DNA from: Mycolicibacterium helvum
GTDB lineage: Bacteria; Actinomycetota; Actinomycetes; Mycobacteriales; Mycobacteriaceae
Assembly (NCBI RefSeq): GCF_010731895.1
Contig: NZ_AP022596.1
Span: forward strand, 1,798,001 to 1,862,000
Direction of reading: 5' to 3'
DNA length: 64,000 bases
Shown: one piece after another, positions 60,751 to 64,000 of the stretch
How the letters are laid out: every line of letters begins with the position of its first letter
Numbering within the stretch: position 1 is the first letter of the stretch
The notes under the pieces: model-generated
Database searches by the model: none
Seen by the model: only the letters and a program-made list of their open reading frames with translations
What the model was told of the DNA's origin: nothing
Program-made: the position numbers and the translations under genes

Positions 60751-61986
60751 CTACACCACCGTCAGTGGAAGGGAACGCCGCTCTTCGAACTCGAACGTGA
60801 CGCCCTGGCTGAACTTGGTGACCTCCACCTCGGGCGAATCCTTGACCACCGTGTCGGTCTTCTCGAATTCAGCGGTCCAATCGTCGGCGGTGCCGGAGAT
60901 CCGCACCACGATATGTGGGTCGACGGCGGTGGCGATGGCCTGCAACGGCCCTGGGGATGCCGGGGAGCACAGCGAGACCCACGACGCGTCGGCATGTGAC
61001 GGCGACGGGTGGACGTGGAGGCGGCCGCCTTCGACTTCGGCGACGACGTAACCGATGGGGTTGAACAGCGGGTGCAGTTCGAGCACCTTGGCAAGTCCGT
61101 CGAAGTCGTTGGGCAGCTTGAGGGCTCGCTTGATCCTCTCGGTCGCCACTCCCGCGATGCCGATGAGCTGCTTGGTGCAGATGTCGGTGGCCAGCTCGGT
61201 GTTGTCGCCGGCGCGGGCGCGTACCGCGATACCGAACGACAGGTTCAGCAGGTGCATCTGCAGCACCACTTCGTCGGCGATGCGCACCAGGGCGGAGTGG
61301 GAGAACGCCCCGAAGTCGACGTCAGACAGCAGCGGACCCGAATAGTCGCTCTGGCCTTCATCATTCGGATCGATTGGCGCGAGGTCCCAGTTGGCGGCAT
61401 TGGTCTTGGCCACGACGTCCAGCGCCGGGATGCTCGTCACCTCGGGATAGGACTCGTCGATGATCACGGTCCACGCACAATGCGGCGAACGATCCGCGGG
61501 GACACGCGGCGGCCGGTGGATCGGGCGCACCTGCGCTTTGGCGTTGGTGGCCACGGCGGTGGCGTCGAAGGTGGGGTCCTCGATGTCATGGCACATGCCC
61601 TTGACGTAGTCGGGGCCCATCGGCTCGACGTCCAGCAGGGCGCCGCAGTGGTCGAGGTGGAACTCGCCGTGCCAGCGGTCGTGGACTGTGTAGCGGAAGT
61701 CCATGAACTGCGGCGGGGCGCCGATGTCGAGCTGCAGACCCTTGAAGATGGTGATGATGTCGGTGCCCTCGTACTTCAGGGCCTTCTGCATGCGCTGGGT
61801 GTAGAGCGGGCTGGCGCCGGCCCACTCCTCGATGGCGATCTGCAGCATCTCGGGCCGGCCGAAGGACTGAATACACCAGGCCATGCCGGAACGATCGATC
61901 ATCTGCCCAATCAGGAGCAGTTCGGGTACGAGGATGGCAAGTTCCGCCCGGGACAACTGGGCGTAACGGCTGAGGGGCTGGCTCAT
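60751..61986 (-). CDS. Unknown conserved protein, first gene of the TetR-divergent operon
   Basis: This 411-residue soluble protein starts at the ATG at 61986. Notable segments are GMAWCIQSFGRPEMLQIAIEEWAG, HDRWHGEFHLDHCGALLDVEPMG (His/Asp/Cys cluster) and GMCHDIEDPTFDATA. The Asp/His/Cys cluster suggests a metal or substrate site. No family was recognised. Co-location with a reductase and a divergent TetR regulator suggests a catabolic step whose substrate induces the operon. Confidence 0.6.
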   Translation of the reverse strand: MSQPLSRYAQLSRAELAILVPELLLIGQMIDRSGMAWCIQSFGRPEMLQIAIEEWAGASPLYTQRMQKALKYEGTDIITIFKGLQLDIGAPPQFMDFRYTVHDRWHGEFHLDHCGALLDVEPMGPDYVKGMCHDIEDPTFDATAVATNAKAQVRPIHRPPRVPADRSPHCAWTVIIDESYPEVTSIPALDVVAKTNAANWDLAPIDPNDEGQSDYSGPLLSDVDFGAFSHSALVRIADEVVLQMHLLNLSFGIAVRARAGDNTELATDICTKQLIGIAGVATERIKRALKLPNDFDGLAKVLELHPLFNPIGYVVAEVEGGRLHVHPSPSHADASWVSLCSPASPGPLQAIATAVDPHIVVRISGTADDWTAEFEKTDTVVKDSPEVEVTKFSQGVTFEFEERRSLPLTVV

Positions 61987-62026
61987 AGCCGAAACATAGT
62001 CATGTCAATGTTATAAAGTCAACGAT
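61987..62026. promoter_or_regulatory. Divergent promoter/operator between the TetR gene and its operon
   Basis: These 40 AT-rich bases contain TGTCAATGTTATAAAGTCAA; minus-strand TTGACA (62004-62009) and plus-strand TATAAA (62011-62016) are promoter-like. The starts in both directions are so close that one TetR dimer could block both. Confidence 0.55.
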
Positions 62027-62620
62027 GTGAAGGCGCTCGGCACTCCTCCCACCCGACAAACCCAGGCGCCACGCAAGCGGGGCGATGACACCCGGGCGAT
62101 GATCATCAACGAGACGGTCCGATGCGTGGTCGAGGAGGGATTTCCCGCCGCGACCGCCAAGCATGTCGCCGAGCGCGCCGGCGTCACCTGGGGCGTCATC
62201 CAGTACCACTTCGGCGACCGCAACGGTCTGCTCATGGCTGTGGTCGACGAAGGCGTGGCCGGGTTGCTCAAGAGTCTCGGCGAGGCCGACGTCGCCGATC
62301 TGGGGTTACGGGAACGGATTGAGGTCGTCGTCGATACAGCGTTCCGCTGTTACAGCAGCCCGACATCTTTGGCGGCCTTCGAGATTCTGCGGGCCACCCG
62401 AGGCACGCACGGCGACAGCGCGAAACGGCACCTCCTGGAGATCAATTCGGCGATCAATCAGCTCGGCCGACTGATCTCCGATGATCCCGTTGTGGCGGAG
62501 GTTATTTGGTCGTCGCTGCGCGGCATGGTCCTGGTCGAGATGATCGTCGACTTGCACTTGGAGTGGCAGCGCGAGCGTCAGCTACTGGTCGACATGGTTA
62601 CGAAGTACCTGCAGGGCTGA
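62027..62620 (+). CDS. TetR family transcriptional regulator
   Basis: The protein has 197 residues from the GTG at 62027 (VKALGTPPTRQTQAPRKRGD). N-terminal HTH: INETVRCVVEEGFPAATAKH, then AERAGVTWGVIQYHFGDRNGLL, the canonical TetR helix 2-3 pattern. A helical ligand-binding domain follows. It is divergent from the 60751-61986 and 59710-60747 pair with only 40 bases between starts, so it very probably represses both directions. Confidence 0.9.
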   Translation: MKALGTPPTRQTQAPRKRGDDTRAMIINETVRCVVEEGFPAATAKHVAERAGVTWGVIQYHFGDRNGLLMAVVDEGVAGLLKSLGEADVADLGLRERIEVVVDTAFRCYSSPTSLAAFEILRATRGTHGDSAKRHLLEINSAINQLGRLISDDPVVAEVIWSSLRGMVLVEMIVDLHLEWQRERQLLVDMVTKYLQG

Positions 62621-62660
62621 GCCCGCGCACAGCCGGCGGCCCCTGTCACACCCAACGGTG

Positions 62661-62684
62661 CGACGTGTCGACCGTCACACGTCG
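62661..62684 (+). terminator. Stem-loop after the TetR gene
   Basis: CGACGTGT (62661-62668) and ACACGTCG (62677-62684) pair perfectly around 8 bases, 40 bases beyond the TetR stop. Only a short T-containing tail (TTCGA) follows, so termination strength is uncertain. Confidence 0.5.
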
Positions 62685-62862
62685 TTCGACATCCGAGCTG
62701 GGAAAACGTTGCGCTGTAGGCAATCTCACACGGCCAAAGTTGATTTACACGAAATTAACAAGAACGATCAAGGGGTTCCTCTGGTCAGGCGATCCCTGAT
62801 TGGTGGACGTCGATAGCAAATACGCCTCTGTAGAACCGGGGGCCATCAAGGAGTTGAGAACA

Positions 62863-63006
62863 GTGTCGATTGCGCAGTTTCGCAACGATATGAAGCGGGC
62901 CATGACCCGTCGCCGCCTGTACGCGCGCATCAATGCGCTGCCCCCTTCAACGGTGCGCGAGGAGCTGGTGGCCATCGCCCAGCGCTACGAAGACGCCGGT
63001 CGCTGA
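62863..63006 (+). CDS. Very small basic protein of unknown function
   Basis: The protein has 47 residues from the GTG at 62863, with AAGGAG 9 bases upstream; an upstream in-frame start at 62800 lacks such a site. It is helical and basic: SIAQFRNDMKRAMTRRRLYA, then LPPSTVREELVAIAQRYE. It could bind nucleic acid or a protein partner. Its last 22 bases overlap the 3' end of the convergent membrane protein gene. Confidence 0.55.
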   Translation: MSIAQFRNDMKRAMTRRRLYARINALPPSTVREELVAIAQRYEDAGR

Positions 63007-63842
63007 CCGTCTTCTTCCTTTTCCGGGAACAGTTTTCGCATGATCGCACCAGCGACAATGCCGACGACGATCAGGGCGATACCCACCCCAGCGGAAAGTG
63101 AATCGCTGACCCACCCGGCGATCCCGATGCCGATGACAAAGCCGGGAAGCCAGTCCAGCAGCTTGCCGAATGACGGTGGGGTGTCCGATGATTCGGCGGT
63201 GGCGGCCAAGAATCTCGCCCGCGCGTAATCGGGATAGAACTCGGTGATGGCGACGGCGACCAAGGTGACCGCCAATTGCACGATCCAGCCGGTCCAGAAG
63301 TTGTCGCCGTCGTGCAGCACCACATCACCGAACGAGCCAACGAGCGTGTTGATCAGGAAGGCGCCGGCCCACACCGCGGTCAGGATGTAATTGACGCGGA
63401 CGAACAGCGGGCTGTTCCAATGCTCGGGGTCGACGGTGTCGCGCGCGTAGGCAATCGTGAAGGGCTTCCGGATCACCAGGGTCACCAGAATGTAGGCGGC
63501 CAGGGAGCCGTTGGTGATCTCACCGGCCCACAGTTCCATGGTGCTGATCAGCGTCGGCGAGCCGACGATACCCAATCCGACGAAGACGGCGAACACCACC
63601 GCACCGAAGACTTCAAGGGAATGGACCTTGATGCCTCGGCGGCTGCCCGCCCACATCACGATGAGGGTGAGGGTCAGTGCGGCAGCCGCGGACTGTCCGA
63701 AGCGGCCGGGTCCGGACATGATTCCCATGAGGACCCACGGGGCGATGCCGGAGAACGGCGAGCGCAGGAACCCGTCGATGAAGTTGGTGTTTTGCACCGT
63801 CGCATCGGGGCCGGCTGCCTCGGGCTGGTCGGGTCCCGACAT
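62985..63842 (-). CDS. Multipass membrane protein of unknown function
   Basis: The protein has 285 residues from the ATG at 63842. About seven hydrophobic segments are visible, including GIAPWVLMGIMSG, AAALTLTLIVMWAG, VFGAVVFAVFVGLGIVG and VSDSLSAGVGIALIVVGIVAGA. The short charged loops include RKPFTIAYARDTVDPEHWNS. No transporter signature was recognised. The gene is convergent with the 47-residue gene. Confidence 0.7.
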   Translation of the reverse strand: MSGPDQPEAAGPDATVQNTNFIDGFLRSPFSGIAPWVLMGIMSGPGRFGQSAAAALTLTLIVMWAGSRRGIKVHSLEVFGAVVFAVFVGLGIVGSPTLISTMELWAGEITNGSLAAYILVTLVIRKPFTIAYARDTVDPEHWNSPLFVRVNYILTAVWAGAFLINTLVGSFGDVVLHDGDNFWTGWIVQLAVTLVAVAITEFYPDYARARFLAATAESSDTPPSFGKLLDWLPGFVIGIGIAGWVSDSLSAGVGIALIVVGIVAGAIMRKLFPEKEEDGQRPASS

Positions 63843-63939
63843 CGGCCGCTCCTGATCGTTGACATGCCCCCCGGGCTGGGAACATTGTCACCGGGACAAC
63901 TCGCCCCGTCGACACTTTCGGTGTGCTGCAATGACCGGC

Positions 63940-64000
63940 ATGGCTGATGCGGACGCAATCGAAGCAATCAAACAGGTGAAGTACCGGTACATGCGGGCGC
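63940..64000 (+). CDS. NTF2/SnoaL-like protein, N-terminal start only
   Basis: Only about 20 residues are present (MADADAIEAIKQVKYRYMRA), running off the window end. The pattern I-x-x-L/V-K-Y-R-Y-x-R-A is typical of the first helix of NTF2-like ketosteroid-isomerase-fold proteins. An ATG at 63931 is an alternative start three codons earlier. Confidence 0.55.
   Translation, partial: MADADAIEAIKQVKYRYMRA

Overview
The window is high-GC actinobacterial DNA from a non-tuberculous Mycobacterium/Mycolicibacterium. Evidence includes the isoniazid-inducible cluster (iniB, iniA, iniC) with its MalT-like regulator, an etfD-type Fe-S oxidoreductase, F420-dependent luciferase-like enzymes, a mycothiol-dependent isomerase-family protein, ESX-type small proteins and many mycobacterial signal peptides. 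The backbone matches, from memory and as an inversion, the Rv0312-Rv0344c stretch of M. tuberculosis. In window order the matches are lpqJ, iniC, iniA, iniB, Rv0340, iniR/Rv0339c, etfD/Rv0338c, aspC/Rv0337c, rmlA/Rv0334, Rv0332, udgA/Rv0322, Rv0312-like, dcd/Rv0321 and, further on, the Rv0315-like GH16 glucanase.

Layout. 1-12 kb: end of a P1-type peptidase, an APC permease, a secreted alpha/beta hydrolase, an MFS + Sap/GAP pair, an F420 enzyme, a secreted phosphodiesterase, an SDR coupled to a chagasin-like lipoprotein, and an acyl-CoA dehydrogenase. 12-15.4 kb: a small ESX-substrate-like locus (long WXG-type protein, coupled lipoprotein, facing EspC-like protein). 15.5-28.5 kb: the ini region. 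Here iniB-iniA-iniC and an Rv0340-like gene run leftward, and a degenerate Hsp70-like membrane protein plus iniR run rightward. Three further single-pass membrane proteins share a P-W-Y-R juxtamembrane motif with the Hsp70-like protein. CCCCTAA/CCCCTAG direct repeats lie upstream of both iniB and the Rv0340-like gene.

28.6-41.9 kb: core metabolism. It holds etfD behind two palindromic operators, an acyl-ACP desaturase behind another palindromic operator, an aminotransferase, YibE/F, rmlA, udgA, a second Hsp70-fold/TM/proline-rich protein, and dcd. 41.95-46.42 kb: tRNA-Gly(CCC) and a 4.4-kb integrative element bounded by a 45-bp duplication of the tRNA 3' end. The element carries a 5'-truncated tyrosine integrase, a serine resolvase, tandemly duplicated DUF4189 secreted proteins and an unrecognised two-gene module. 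A RES/Xre toxin-antitoxin pair follows the right att site.

47.9-64 kb: a GGDEF protein, an SDR, a zinc metallopeptidase lipoprotein, a ferritin-like diiron protein, a Tat-exported GH16 glucanase, a secreted protein with an internal duplication, a PoxB-like enzyme, an alcohol dehydrogenase, a TetR regulator with a divergent two-gene operon, and unknown membrane or secreted proteins. All functional statements come from reading the translated sequence; no database search was run.
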